Positions 24,656-33,166 of a stretch of 64,000 bases of DNA are shown piece after piece. The stretch comes from Nitrospirota bacterium. Lineage in GTDB: Bacteria; JACPQY01. The notes under the pieces are model-generated. The model searched no databases. It was given only the letters and a program-made list of their open reading frames with translations, and was not told the DNA's origin. Position numbers and translations under genes: made by a program. The stretch is from assembly GCA_016190245.1 (NCBI GenBank), contig JACPQY010000080.1, forward strand, positions 23,023 through 87,022, given 5' to 3'. The number at the start of each line of letters is the position of its first letter. Position 1 is the stretch's first letter.

Positions 24656-26466
24656 CATGGGGCCGATCCTATCGCCGATCTGCGGCGGGTCAACTCGTTT
24701 CGGAGGGATCGGAGTTTGTCCGGATCTCGCGCCGCGGTGAGACAGACGAGCCCTTGGCAGACGTACGCCGTGGGTTCGGGCGTGTCCGGGTCGTAGCCGA
24801 GCCGCTCGACCCGCGCGCGATCCGTTTTCGGGTCGAGCCATTGGAGATAGGTGGTGGAGTTGGGCCAGGAGTGCCCCGCCTCGAAGAGCTTGGCAGCCTC
24901 GGTGCTGCCGGCCGGGCCGACGAGTGTGATGTGGAAGGGTTCCCGCTTGGCCAGAATGAGTGCGCTGCCCACGATGGGAAGTCCGTATTGAGTGGCCCGG
25001 GCGCGCGGGCGTCCCGCGACGGCAGACGCCTGCTTTACCAGTTGGCTCTGCAGGGCGTCGGCGGCCTCGCGGTGCTCGGAGACGCCGGTCAGGTCCGCCA
25101 ATCGCCGCAGCAGAACGACGATGCGGGCATTTTCGGCCAGGGGATAGCGCGTATCGCGGGCCAGGGGGGTGCGCCGTGCGGCCGGCACGTCGGCGTAGAG
25201 CGGGCCGTCCTTGAAAAGGGCGAGATCCGTCCCGACGAAGTTCGCGGCCTCGTCCAGGGGTTCGATTCGGTGAGTGGCTTCGGCCAAGTCCAGCAGGGTC
25301 ACGGCAAAGATGACTTGATCCTCGAGATAGGTGATCCCGCTGGGACGACCGCCTTGGATCTCACGGGCGATCCCGCCATCTTTCAGTCGGCCTTGTGCAG
25401 AGACGGTTTTCACCACGCACCGGGCCCGATCGAGGAAGGTGGGGTCCACGCTCTGCGAGTGGGCATAGAGGAGGGCGCGGGCGGTTTCGAGATTCGCGCC
25501 GGTGAGAAACGGATGGAGGAGGCTCGGTCGGGTTGCTGGTTTCTTGGGATCGCTTTCCGGCCACACCTGTCCTTGACGGAACAGTCCGTCTTTCTCGGAC
25601 CAGAGACGGGCGAGCGCATAGCGGAGGGCGGACTTCGCGGCGTCGGCATATTCCGGCCGTCCCCCGAGCTGTTCCGCTGCAAGGAGTGTTTGGGCCATAC
25701 GAGCTTGGTCCTCGAGGAGCTTGGCGCGGGTCGGGCCGCTCCAATCGCGCTCGCGTGCGGCGTGGTAGAAGCCGCCTCCCGCGGAATCGTGGATGGCGCC
25801 CTTGAGCAGGCCATCGAGCGTCTTCGAGGCCATGCGATCGAACTCCGCATTCGCCGCCGCGTCGGCCTCGATGAGGGCGAACTCGAGGGACTCGACCGGG
25901 AGGAGCTTCGTGCCTGTCCCGAACCCGCCGTGCTTCCGGTCGTGCTCCTTTTTGTGCCATTCTTCGACGAGCGTGAGGAGTTGGGCCTCGTTTCCGGGCG
26001 CTGAGGCGCCGGGTTCAGCCGCGGACTCGGCCGGGCGCGCGGCCGCGGCCTTCTTCGCGTCGTAGACTTTCGCGAGCGAGTCGAGGAGCGCCACGAGACG
26101 GTCCGCGTCCAGGCTCTCGGCCGAGGAGATTTCCACGCCGGTCTCCGTAAGGAAAGCGGTGATGGGCCAGCCGCGCCTCAGGAATCGAGTGGCGATGTCC
26201 GGCCGCAGGTCGGGATCGAGCCGGATAGGCACCGCGTGTCCCGACACGGCGGCCGCCGCGCGGGGGTCCCGGAAAGTGTCGTGCTCCATGCGCTGTCCCC
26301 AGGTGGACCATGCGGGCGACATGAAGAGGAGGATCGGCTTGTGAACGGCCTGAGCGGCCTCCACCGCCTCGCGGTCCGACCCCTTCCATGAAATCGGCTC
26401 CGCCGCGCCGGCGCGTGGTGCGAATGCGAAGAGAAAGATGATGGCTCCGAGACTCCGCGCTCGCAT
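24655..26466 (-). CDS. Exported DUF255/YyaL-like protein (thioredoxin-like plus (alpha/alpha) domain), CxxC lost
   Basis: A member of the DUF255 (YyaL/SPATA20) family: N-terminal thioredoxin-like domain and a long alpha-toroid. Family features are ISWKGSDREAVEAA, GGFGTGTKLLP, GGGFYHAARERDW and LLEDQARMAQTLLAAEQL. The N terminus is a signal peptide (RSLGAIIFLFAFAPRAGAAEP). In relatives the thioredoxin domain has CHWCHVMEHESF-like cysteines. Here the equivalent is PAWSTWGQRMEHDTF (residues 51-65), so both cysteines are missing. Export and lost cysteines suggest a structural or binding role. ATG 26466 lies 9 nt after a TAGAAT box. The 603 residues are slightly short for the family. Confidence 0.75.
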   Translation of the reverse strand: MRARSLGAIIFLFAFAPRAGAAEPISWKGSDREAVEAAQAVHKPILLFMSPAWSTWGQRMEHDTFRDPRAAAAVSGHAVPIRLDPDLRPDIATRFLRRGWPITAFLTETGVEISSAESLDADRLVALLDSLAKVYDAKKAAAARPAESAAEPGASAPGNEAQLLTLVEEWHKKEHDRKHGGFGTGTKLLPVESLEFALIEADAAANAEFDRMASKTLDGLLKGAIHDSAGGGFYHAARERDWSGPTRAKLLEDQARMAQTLLAAEQLGGRPEYADAAKSALRYALARLWSEKDGLFRQGQVWPESDPKKPATRPSLLHPFLTGANLETARALLYAHSQSVDPTFLDRARCVVKTVSAQGRLKDGGIAREIQGGRPSGITYLEDQVIFAVTLLDLAEATHRIEPLDEAANFVGTDLALFKDGPLYADVPAARRTPLARDTRYPLAENARIVVLLRRLADLTGVSEHREAADALQSQLVKQASAVAGRPRARATQYGLPIVGSALILAKREPFHITLVGPAGSTEAAKLFEAGHSWPNSTTYLQWLDPKTDRARVERLGYDPDTPEPTAYVCQGLVCLTAARDPDKLRSLRNELTRRRSAIGSAP

Positions 26467-26475
26467 GGCGGAGGT

Positions 26476-26505
26476 ATTCTATACGCCGTGAGCGCGGCTT
26501 GACAA
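26476..26505 (-). promoter_or_regulatory. Promoter of the DUF255 gene, sharing its -35 with the rho promoter
   Basis: On the minus strand TTGTCA (26505-26500), 18 nt, TAGAAT (26481-26476). Start codon at 26466 follows after 9 nt. The -35 bases overlap the rho promoter -35 on the other strand. Confidence 0.5.
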
Positions 26506-26528
26506 ACCTGACCCCTCCATCCTAGACT
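26499..26528 (+). promoter_or_regulatory. Candidate sigma-70 promoter of rho
   Basis: TTGACA (26499-26504), 18 nt, TAGACT (26523-26528). Transcription would start near 26535, giving a leader of about 270 nt before the rho ATG. Confidence 0.5.
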
Positions 26529-26805
26529 GCCTGCACCTACCGACGCGGTTTAGCTCAGACCCTCTGGCACGATGAACTTCTCGACAAGCTCGAAGGATAC
26601 CTTGCCGAGGACGGCATGGTACTGCGCAAAAAAGCGGGCCAGGACGGCCCGCCATCAACGCGGTACTGTTCGAGCGCAGTCCAGTCCGCCGCGGCGGACG
26701 GACGGAGTCGAGAACCATGCAGTCGCTTTGTCGTGAGCGGTAACCGATGGCTGAACACTGGCCTCCAACGAATGCTTTTCTGAAACCCGAGAGGACTTCA
26801 GCGCC
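26529..26805 (+). other. Long untranslated leader of rho with a perfect 16-bp palindrome
   Basis: No supportable gene lies in 26467-26805. The rho leader carries the palindrome GTCCGCCGCGGCGGAC at 26684-26699, related to the hairpin at 5051-5067. It also holds a short protein-like frame from about 26571 (DELLDKLEGYLAEDGMVLRKK) without a good start that runs to a stop near 26775, possibly a decayed gene fragment. Long leaders are used for rho autoregulation in E. coli; the same may hold here. Confidence 0.4.
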
Positions 26806-28065
26806 ATGCCCGTTCACCTGAATGAACTGAAGGTCAAGAAGGTCAGCGAGCTCGTCACGCTCGCCAAGAAGCTCAACCTCGATGCGGCCGCGGGGATGCG
26901 CCGCCAGGAGCTCATCTTCGCGATCCTCCAGGCGCAGTCCAAGGGCGACGAGGACGGCTCGATCTTCGGCGAGGGTGTGCTGGACGTGCTCCCCGAAAGC
27001 TTCGGTTTCCTTCGCGCGCCCGATTACAGCTACCTGCCGGGGCCGGACGACATCTATGTCTCGCCTTCCCAGATCAAGAAATTCGGGCTCCGCACCGGCG
27101 ACACGGTTTCCGGCGTGATCCGCCCGCCGAAGGACGGCGAGAAGTACTTTGCCCTCGTCAAGATCGAATCCGTCAACTACGACCTGCCGGAGCGGCTCAG
27201 AGAGAAAGTCATGTTCGAGAACCTCACGCCGCTGCACCCGTTCGCGCGGTACAAGCTGGAGACGGTGGGTGAGAACCTCTCGATGCGTCTCCTCGACCTC
27301 CTCGTGCCCATCGGCAAGGGGCAACGCGGGCTGATCGTGGCGGCCCCACGGACGGGGAAGACGATCCTTCTGCAGCAGGTCGCGAATGCCATCACCACCA
27401 ATCACCCCGAGGTGTACCTCATCGTGCTCCTGATCGACGAACGCCCGGAAGAGGTCACGGACATGATCCGCAACGTGAAGGGCGAGGTGGTCAGTTCCAC
27501 GTTCGATGAGCCGCCGACGCGGCACGTCCAAGTGGTGGAGATGGTCCTTGAGAAGGCGAAGCGGCTGGTCGAGCACGGGAAGGACGTGGTGATCCTCCTC
27601 GACAGCCTCACCCGCATGTCGCGCGCGTACAATAGCGTCACGCCCTCCAGCGGCCGCGTGCTGAGCGGGGGCATTGACGCCAACGCCCTCGAGAAACCCA
27701 AGCGGTTTTTCGGCGCGGCGCGGGCCATCGAGGAGGGCGGGAGCCTGACGATCATTGCAACCGCGCTGGTTGAAACGGGCAGCCGCATGGATGACGTGAT
27801 CTTCGAGGAGTTCAAGGGTACGGGGAACATGGAGTTGCACCTGGAGCGGCGTCTCGCCGACCGGCGCGTGTTTCCGGCCGTGGAGTTGACCCGCTCCGGC
27901 ACGCGGAAGGAGGAGTTGCTCATCCCCAAGGAATGGTTGACCAAGATATGGGTGCTCCGCAAGGTGCTCCAGAACATGGGGAACGCCGAGGCCGTGGAGT
28001 TCCTGCTCGAGAACATGCGAAAGACCAAGGGCAACGAGGAACTCCTCAAGAAGATGAATGTGTGA
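26806..28065 (+). CDS. rho: Transcription termination factor Rho
   Basis: Hexameric RNA helicase that ends transcription. All parts are visible: N-terminal SAP-like helices ([19 protein letters not shown]), the RNA-binding domain ([20 protein letters not shown]), Walker [14 protein letters not shown], Walker B region [16 protein letters not shown], and the C-terminal [12 protein letters not shown]. The 419 residues equal E. coli Rho in size. ATG 26806 starts just after AGAGGACTTCAGCGCC, a poor ribosome site. rpmE and prfA follow in the common order. Confidence 0.97.
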   Translation: MPVHLNELKVKKVSELVTLAKKLNLDAAAGMRRQELIFAILQAQSKGDEDGSIFGEGVLDVLPESFGFLRAPDYSYLPGPDDIYVSPSQIKKFGLRTGDTVSGVIRPPKDGEKYFALVKIESVNYDLPERLREKVMFENLTPLHPFARYKLETVGENLSMRLLDLLVPIGKGQRGLIVAAPRTGKTILLQQVANAITTNHPEVYLIVLLIDERPEEVTDMIRNVKGEVVSSTFDEPPTRHVQVVEMVLEKAKRLVEHGKDVVILLDSLTRMSRAYNSVTPSSGRVLSGGIDANALEKPKRFFGAARAIEEGGSLTIIATALVETGSRMDDVIFEEFKGTGNMELHLERRLADRRVFPAVELTRSGTRKEELLIPKEWLTKIWVLRKVLQNMGNAEAVEFLLENMRKTKGNEELLKKMNV

Positions 28066-28116
28066 ACGCGGGGCGTTGAAGTTTGGGGCCGGATGGTGTA
28101 ACAAGGACTCGCGAAA

Positions 28117-28323
28117 ATGAAAGCCGACATTCACCCCGAATACGGGCCATCCGTCATCAAGTGCGCCTGCGGGAACACGATTGAAACCCGGTCCACGCTC
28201 AGGTCCATCAAGGTCGAGATCTGCTCCGCCTGCCACCCGTTCTTCACGGGCAAGCAGAAGATCATCGATTCGGAAGGGCGGGTGGAGCGATTCCGCAAGA
28301 AGTACAAGCGCGCCGCGGCGTGA
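28117..28323 (+). CDS. rpmE: 50S ribosomal protein L31, zinc-binding type
   Basis: A 68-residue ribosomal protein ([20 protein letters not shown]). Four cysteines (CAC and CSAC) mark the zinc-binding C+ form, so it is the housekeeping paralogue rather than the zinc-starvation C- form. ATG 28117 follows an AAGGAC site. It lies 51 nt after rho and 120 nt before prfA. Confidence 0.95.
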   Translation: MKADIHPEYGPSVIKCACGNTIETRSTLRSIKVEICSACHPFFTGKQKIIDSEGRVERFRKKYKRAAA

Positions 28324-28443
28324 TGAGCCCCGTGGTGCGGTGCCCTGCGGGGGGGGGGATCCGGCCCATCGCCGCCCCCTCGATGCGCCCCTTCTGCTCT
28401 CCCTAAGAGCCGGGAGCCCCGTTCATCCAGAGGGCGAGACCCC

Positions 28444-29532
28444 GTGGATCTTCTTGGCCGACTGGGTGGGCTGGAGGCGCGCTACGAGGAACTGGCGCGG
28501 GTGATTTCAGACCAGCGGGGAAGCGTGAACCCCATGGAGTACAAGGCCCTCACCCGAAAGTACGCGCGTCTCGGCAAGGTGGTGGACCTCTACCGGAAAC
28601 TCAGGAAGACTCACGAGCAACTTGGGGAGGTGGAGCAGCTTCTGGCCGAGGGGGACAGCGACCTCGCCACGCTCGCCCAGCAGGAAAAGGAGCAGTTGGC
28701 GCGCGAGAAGACCGCACTCGAATCGAGGCTGTACGACCTTCTGGGGAGCTCTTCGGATGAAGGGCGGAAGGGGGTTATCGTGGAGGTCCGCGCCGGGGCC
28801 GGCGGTGATGAGGCCGCGCTCTTTGCCGGAGACCTGCTGAGGATGTATCAGCGGTACGCTCAGTCACAGGGATGGGTGGTCGAGGTACTCAGCTCCAGCG
28901 AGTCGGGTCGGGGCGGGTATAAGGAAGTCGTGTTCAGCGTGGAAGGGGAAGGCGCGTACCGCTGGCTCAAGTACGAGAGCGGAGTTCACCGTGTGCAGCG
29001 CGTACCGGTCACGGAGGCGCAGGGTCGGATCCACACCTCCACGGTGACCGTGGCTGTGCTCCCGGAGGTGGACGAAGTCGAGGTAAAGATCGACCCTGCC
29101 GAGTTGCGGATCGACACGTTCCGCTCCTCCGGTCCGGGGGGGCAGCACGTCAACAAGACCGATTCGGCCGTGCGCATTACGCACATCCCGAGCCAGATCG
29201 TGGTCTCATGCCAGGATGAGAAGTCGCAGCACAAGAACCGCCACCGCGCGATGAAGATCCTGATGGCCCGATTGTACGAGCGCAAGAAGCAGGAACAGGA
29301 GGATCAGATCCACGAGATGCGCCGCTCGCAGGTGGGCACGGGCGAGCGGAGCGAAAAGATCCGCACCTACCATTTCCCGGAGAGCCGCGTCACGGATCAC
29401 CGGATCAAGGTCACGCTGCACGATCTGAAGACGCTGCTTGACGGGCGATTGGACAAGATCATCCGCCCCCTGCTCGAAACGGAACAGGAGCGCGCGGTCG
29501 AGAAGGAGATCGCCGAGCTCGCCGCGACCTAG
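28444..29532 (+). CDS. prfA: Peptide chain release factor 1
   Basis: Recognises UAA and UAG and triggers peptide release. GTG 28444 gives 362 residues. The GGQ release motif is in SSGPGGQHVNKTDSAVR and the stop-codon motif is PVT in RVPVTEAQGRIHT (PxT for RF1, unlike SPF of RF2). The family line VRAGAGGDEAALFAGDLLRMY is intact. A GAGGGCGAGA stretch precedes the GTG. The usual partner prmC follows after a cyclic-nucleotide-binding gene. Confidence 0.95.
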   Translation: MDLLGRLGGLEARYEELARVISDQRGSVNPMEYKALTRKYARLGKVVDLYRKLRKTHEQLGEVEQLLAEGDSDLATLAQQEKEQLAREKTALESRLYDLLGSSSDEGRKGVIVEVRAGAGGDEAALFAGDLLRMYQRYAQSQGWVVEVLSSSESGRGGYKEVVFSVEGEGAYRWLKYESGVHRVQRVPVTEAQGRIHTSTVTVAVLPEVDEVEVKIDPAELRIDTFRSSGPGGQHVNKTDSAVRITHIPSQIVVSCQDEKSQHKNRHRAMKILMARLYERKKQEQEDQIHEMRRSQVGTGERSEKIRTYHFPESRVTDHRIKVTLHDLKTLLDGRLDKIIRPLLETEQERAVEKEIAELAAT

Positions 29533-29587
29533 AATGCGTACGAAGACATGGCAAAGACAACCTGTTCTTGATGAGATGGTGAAACGA

Positions 29588-29623
29588 GTTCAGCATGACA
29601 GCACAGGGGGTGTCACCCTGAAC
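29588..29623. repeat. Inverted repeat GTTCAGCATGACA/TGTCACCCTGAAC
   Basis: Thirteen-base arms at 29588-29600 and 29611-29623 match at 11 of 13 positions around a 10-base loop. Such TGTCA-CCTGAAC repeats are a dispersed family in many genomes (from memory). It lies between prfA and the cNMP-binding gene. Confidence 0.45.
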
Positions 29624-29637
29624 TTGCCACGCTTTTC

Positions 29638-29656
29638 GCAGGCCATCCTGGCCTGC
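29638..29656 (+). terminator. Possible weak terminator after prfA
   Basis: Perfect 8-bp hairpin GCAGGCCA-TCC-TGGCCTGC followed by CTTCCTTTC, only mildly T-rich. It may end the rho-rpmE-prfA transcript or be part of a repeat. Confidence 0.3.
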
Positions 29657-29744
29657 CTTCCTTTCGCGGCACCAGGACTCCTTGTCCAGGTGTTTCAGGG
29701 TCTGGGAGGCTTTCGGGCACAGTCATAGGCAAAGGAGACGAACC

Positions 29745-30215
29745 ATGAGCAATTCGGACTTGGTGGAGGTTGAGTTCCTGAGAAAAGTTCAGATCTTCAA
29801 GGACCTGTCCGACGAGGAGTTCAAGAAGATCGCGGCGGTCACGCTGCGGCGGCCGCACAAAGAGGGCGAGAGGATCGTGGAAGAAGGCACCGTGGGCCAG
29901 GCCATGTTCGTGGTGCGGACGGGCTACGTCAAGGTCATCAAGAAAGGAGAACGCGGGGACGACGTGTTTCTGACGGTGCTCGCACCGGGGGAGCATTTCG
30001 GAGAGCTGAGCCTCGTGGACCGGCATCCCCGGTCGGCCTCGGTGGTGGCCCAGCGCGACTGTGAGATCTACGAGATCCCGGGCGAGAGTTTTCACAAGCT
30101 GATCGAGGTGGACACCAAGATGGCCGTGAAGATCTACAAGGGCTTCGTGCGCGAGCTGTGCAACCGTCTGCGAGAGGCCGACGAGGTCCTCACGTTCGGC
30201 AACATCCAGTATTGA
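29745..30215 (+). CDS. Stand-alone cyclic nucleotide-binding (CNMP_bd) protein
   Basis: A 156-residue protein with one cNMP-binding beta-roll: VQIFKDLSDEEFKKIA, the GYVKVIKKGERGDD strand pair and the phosphate-binding cassette FGELSLVDRHPRSASV. The PBC Arg (HPRSASV) is kept, so cyclic nucleotide binding is plausible. There is no DNA-binding HTH, kinase or channel domain; the C-terminal helix (MAVKIYKGFVRELCNRLREA) resembles the CRP dimer helix. ATG 29745 follows AAAGGAGACG, a strong ribosome site. It interrupts the prfA-prmC order. Effector partner unknown. Confidence 0.85.
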   Translation: MSNSDLVEVEFLRKVQIFKDLSDEEFKKIAAVTLRRPHKEGERIVEEGTVGQAMFVVRTGYVKVIKKGERGDDVFLTVLAPGEHFGELSLVDRHPRSASVVAQRDCEIYEIPGESFHKLIEVDTKMAVKIYKGFVRELCNRLREADEVLTFGNIQY

Positions 30216-30266
30216 GGGTGCTTCCGGAACCCACCCTCCCCCGGTCTTCGACCACCCTCCCCGCCT

Positions 30267-30283
30267 GTCCGCCCAACGGCGGA
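30267..30283. repeat. Palindromic repeat unit GTCCGCC-CAAC-GGCGGA
   Basis: Hairpin between the cNMP-binding gene and prmC, embedded in CCTGCC/GGCAGG-like arms (to 30294) and a CT/AG-rich surround. Shares the GTCCGCC/GGCGGA stem with 5051-5067 and 26684-26699. No GTAG head. Confidence 0.4.
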
Positions 30284-30373
30284 TCGGCGGGCAGGTCCCC
30301 CATGCGGGAAAGGGGAGAGGTGAGGGGAAGCGTTCGAGTTTCCAGAGGCATCCGAAGGGATGGGGCACCGCGC

Positions 30374-31255
30374 ATGCGGCTGGCCGAGGTGATCACGGCT
30401 AGGACCGCCCTCGCCCATGCGATCGGGAGTCTCCGCAGAGCCGGCATCCGGGGCGCGCGCTTTGAAGCTTCTCTCCTGTTGGCTCACGCCGTGGGCGAGA
30501 GCCGAGAGTGGGTGCTCTCGAACCCAAACGAACGCCTGTCGGCCGTGGCGACGCGACGCTTCACCGGCCTCGTCCGCCGGCGGAGGAGCCGGTTCCCCAT
30601 CCAGTATCTCCTGGGCGAGTGGCCGTTCTGGAACGACACGTTTCGTGTGGGCGAGGGCGTGCTCATCCCGCGACCGGAATCCGAGCATCTTGTCGAGGCA
30701 GCGGCCGCCTGGCTGGGCCGGAAGGCCGGGACTGCGCCGCGGGTTCTCGAGTTGGGTGTGGGATCAGGCGCCGTTCTCCTGAGCATCCTGCGGGAATGCC
30801 CCCGCGCCGAGGGGTGGGGCGTGGACATCTCGTGGCGGGCGGTGAAACGGGCAACTGAGAATGCCTCGCGCCTCGGCTTGGCGGCGCGCGTCCGCCTGTG
30901 GGTGGGTGACCTGGCTGGAGCCGTCGCGGGCAGAGAGAAATTCGATCTGGTGGTCTTCAACCCACCTTACCTCACCTGCCGGGAGCTTCGGCGGGCCCAG
31001 CCGGAACTCGGTTTCGAGCCGCCGGAGGCACTGGATGGGGGCGTGGGGGGCCTGGCGTTCTACGATCGAGCCGCCGACGAGTTGCCCTGCATCCTGAAGC
31101 CGGAGGGCCGACTCCTGCTGGAAGTGTCGCCGAGACGAGCGGGGCGCGTCCGCAAGCTCCTCGATGCGCGGGGATGGAAGGACGTCCGGACGTCGCGCGA
31201 CCTGGCTGGTCGGGATCGTGTGGTGGACGCAGCCTCGAGCGCATGGATCGGATAA
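30374..31255 (+). CDS. prmC: Peptide chain release factor N5-glutamine methyltransferase
   Basis: Methylates the Gln of the GGQ motif in RF1/RF2 using SAM. The 293 residues have the N-terminal helical substrate domain ([21 protein letters not shown]), SAM motif [16 protein letters not shown] and the catalytic NPPY in [14 protein letters not shown] 30374 is used; no clear ribosome site is seen. It overlaps murA by 13 nt, matching the common prfA-prmC-murA gene order. Confidence 0.92.
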   Translation: MRLAEVITARTALAHAIGSLRRAGIRGARFEASLLLAHAVGESREWVLSNPNERLSAVATRRFTGLVRRRRSRFPIQYLLGEWPFWNDTFRVGEGVLIPRPESEHLVEAAAAWLGRKAGTAPRVLELGVGSGAVLLSILRECPRAEGWGVDISWRAVKRATENASRLGLAARVRLWVGDLAGAVAGREKFDLVVFNPPYLTCRELRRAQPELGFEPPEALDGGVGGLAFYDRAADELPCILKPEGRLLLEVSPRRAGRVRKLLDARGWKDVRTSRDLAGRDRVVDAASSAWIG

Positions 31256-32499
31256 AGGTCGAAGGGGGCGCACGGCTCCAGGGCCGCGTGTCCATCAGCG
31301 GGGCGAAGAACGGCGCGTTGCCGAGCATGGCGGCCGCCCTGCTCGCCCAGGGTCGCTTCCGACTTGCCCGGGTGCCGTCTCTCATGGACGTGATCACCAT
31401 GCAGAAGCTTCTCAAGCGCCTGGGCGCCACGTGCGAGTATCGAACGGGCGAAGGCGTCATGGAGGTGGAGGCCCGGCAGCTCACCTCCGTGGAGGCGCCC
31501 TACGATCTCGTTCGCACCATGCGGGCCTCGATCCTCGTTTTGGGGCCGCTCGTCGCGCGGTGTGGCGAGGCCGTGGTCTCGCTCCCCGGCGGGTGCGCCA
31601 TCGGGAGTCGTCCCGTTGACTTCCACATCGAGGGGTTGCGGCGTCTCGGGGCCGCCATCGAGCTGAGCGACGGTTACATCCGGGCCCGCACTCAAGGCCT
31701 GAAGGGGGCGCGTGTCGTGTTCCCCATCCCGAGCGTCACGGGCACCGAGAATCTTCTAATGGCCGCGGTGCTGGCTCAGGGCGAGACCGTGTTCGAGAAC
31801 GCGGCGTGCGAACCGGAGGTCACGGACCTCGCCCGGCTCTTGCGCGCGATGGGCGCCCGCATTGAGGGCGAGGGGACCACCACCATTCGCGTCCAGGGGG
31901 TTTCCTCGCTGAAAGCCGTGGATTGGGAGGTTGTGCCGGACCGGATCGAGACGGGCACATTCGCGCTCGCTGCCGCGATGACGGGGGGTGAGCTGGTGAT
32001 TGAACGCTGCCGGCCGGAACACGTCACGGCGCTCCTGGACAAGGTTCGAGCCGCAGGCGCGACAGTCGAAGAGCACGAGGGAAGCGTGCGAGTACTCGGG
32101 AACGGCCGGCCCCGCGCGGTGGATGTCACCACCGATCCCTACCCGGGCTTTCCGACGGATCTCCAGGCCCAGTTCATGGCCTGGATGGCCGTGGCGGAGG
32201 GATCGAGCATCGTGGCGGAGCGCGTCTTCCAGCAGCGCTTCATCCACGTCAGTGAGCTGCGGCGGATGGGGGCGGACATCAGCGTGAGCGGTTCTCAGGC
32301 CGTTGTGCGGGGCGTTCCCGCCCTTCAGGGAGCGGAGGTGATGGCCACCGACCTGCGCGCCAGCGCCTCGCTTGTCCTGGCGGGGCTCATCGCGAAAGGT
32401 GCCACCGTCGTCCACCGGGTGTACCATCTGGACCGTGGATACGAGCGCATGGTGGACAAGCTGCGGGCCGTGGGGGCGCGGATCGACCGCCTGAAGTGA
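31243..32499 (+). CDS. murA: UDP-N-acetylglucosamine 1-carboxyvinyltransferase
   Basis: First committed step of peptidoglycan synthesis; the fosfomycin target. ATG 31243 gives 418 residues starting [20 protein letters not shown] with [12 protein letters not shown]. The catalytic Cys118 is in [14 protein letters not shown], so fosfomycin sensitivity is expected. Other conserved stretches: [15 protein letters not shown] and [12 protein letters not shown]. It overlaps prmC and is followed by the his genes with a one-base gap. Confidence 0.97.
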   Translation: MDRIKVEGGARLQGRVSISGAKNGALPSMAAALLAQGRFRLARVPSLMDVITMQKLLKRLGATCEYRTGEGVMEVEARQLTSVEAPYDLVRTMRASILVLGPLVARCGEAVVSLPGGCAIGSRPVDFHIEGLRRLGAAIELSDGYIRARTQGLKGARVVFPIPSVTGTENLLMAAVLAQGETVFENAACEPEVTDLARLLRAMGARIEGEGTTTIRVQGVSSLKAVDWEVVPDRIETGTFALAAAMTGGELVIERCRPEHVTALLDKVRAAGATVEEHEGSVRVLGNGRPRAVDVTTDPYPGFPTDLQAQFMAWMAVAEGSSIVAERVFQQRFIHVSELRRMGADISVSGSQAVVRGVPALQGAEVMATDLRASASLVLAGLIAKGATVVHRVYHLDRGYERMVDKLRAVGARIDRLK

Positions 32500-32500
32500 G

Positions 32501-33166
32501 ATGCGCATGAGCTCTCGACCCGGCCTTCGCGTTGTTCTGCCCAAGGGGAAGGTGCAGGGCGAGGTGTTGCGTCTCCTCCAGCGGGCCGGCTTCCCCCCCC
32601 CGCCGCGCCTGGGCGAGGATGGGTTGCTCCACTGGCGCGACACGTCTAGCGGGACGACCTTCCTCCTCGCGCGCGACCGCGACATCCCGACGTTTGTGGA
32701 GTACGGCGTCTGCGAGATCGGCCTCGTGGGGAAGGATGTCTTGCTGGAGCAAGAGCGGGATGTCTATGAGCCTCTGGATCTCGGACTAGGCCGTTGCCGC
32801 TTGGTTTGGGCTGCGCCCCGTGCAGCGGCGATTGCGGGTTCGCCTCGCGCAGCTTCGGATGGCAGACGGGGCCGTGTGGCGACGAAGTATCCACGTGTGA
32901 CCCGCGCCTTCTTTGAGGGCAGGGATGTCGAGGTGGAGGTCGTGGAACTGTACGGCTCCATCGAACTCGCTCCCTTCCTCGGACTGGCCGATTCGGTGGT
33001 GGATTTGGTTTCGACCGGGCGAACGTTGCGCCAGATGGGGCTGAAGGAAATCCAGACCATCGCGCCGATCTCCACGTGGGTTGTCGTCAATCGCGCCGCG
33101 TCGAAACTCCGTGCCGACCGAGTGTCGGCCTTTCTGGATCGGTTGGAGCGGGCACAGCGCGGATGA
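32501..33166 (+). CDS. hisG: ATP phosphoribosyltransferase, short form (HisG-S)
   Basis: First step of histidine synthesis. Family motifs: VVLPKGKVQGEVLRLLQRAG, EYGVCEIGLVGKDVL, VATKYPRVTRAFF, YGSIELAPFLGLAD and VDLVSTGRTLRQMGL. At 221 residues it lacks the C-terminal regulatory domain, so it is the short form, which works as an octamer with HisZ. No hisZ is found in the window. ATG 32501 starts one base after murA, and ATG 32507 is an alternative. A 9-nt C run encodes four prolines (32593-32601). The stop overlaps hisD (ATGA). Confidence 0.93.
   Translation: MRMSSRPGLRVVLPKGKVQGEVLRLLQRAGFPPPPRLGEDGLLHWRDTSSGTTFLLARDRDIPTFVEYGVCEIGLVGKDVLLEQERDVYEPLDLGLGRCRLVWAAPRAAAIAGSPRAASDGRRGRVATKYPRVTRAFFEGRDVEVEVVELYGSIELAPFLGLADSVVDLVSTGRTLRQMGLKEIQTIAPISTWVVVNRAASKLRADRVSAFLDRLERAQRG

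Noticed and set aside
26479-28236. 585-codon minus-strand open frame opposite rho
   Set aside because: Antisense shadow of the rho gene with no family features.
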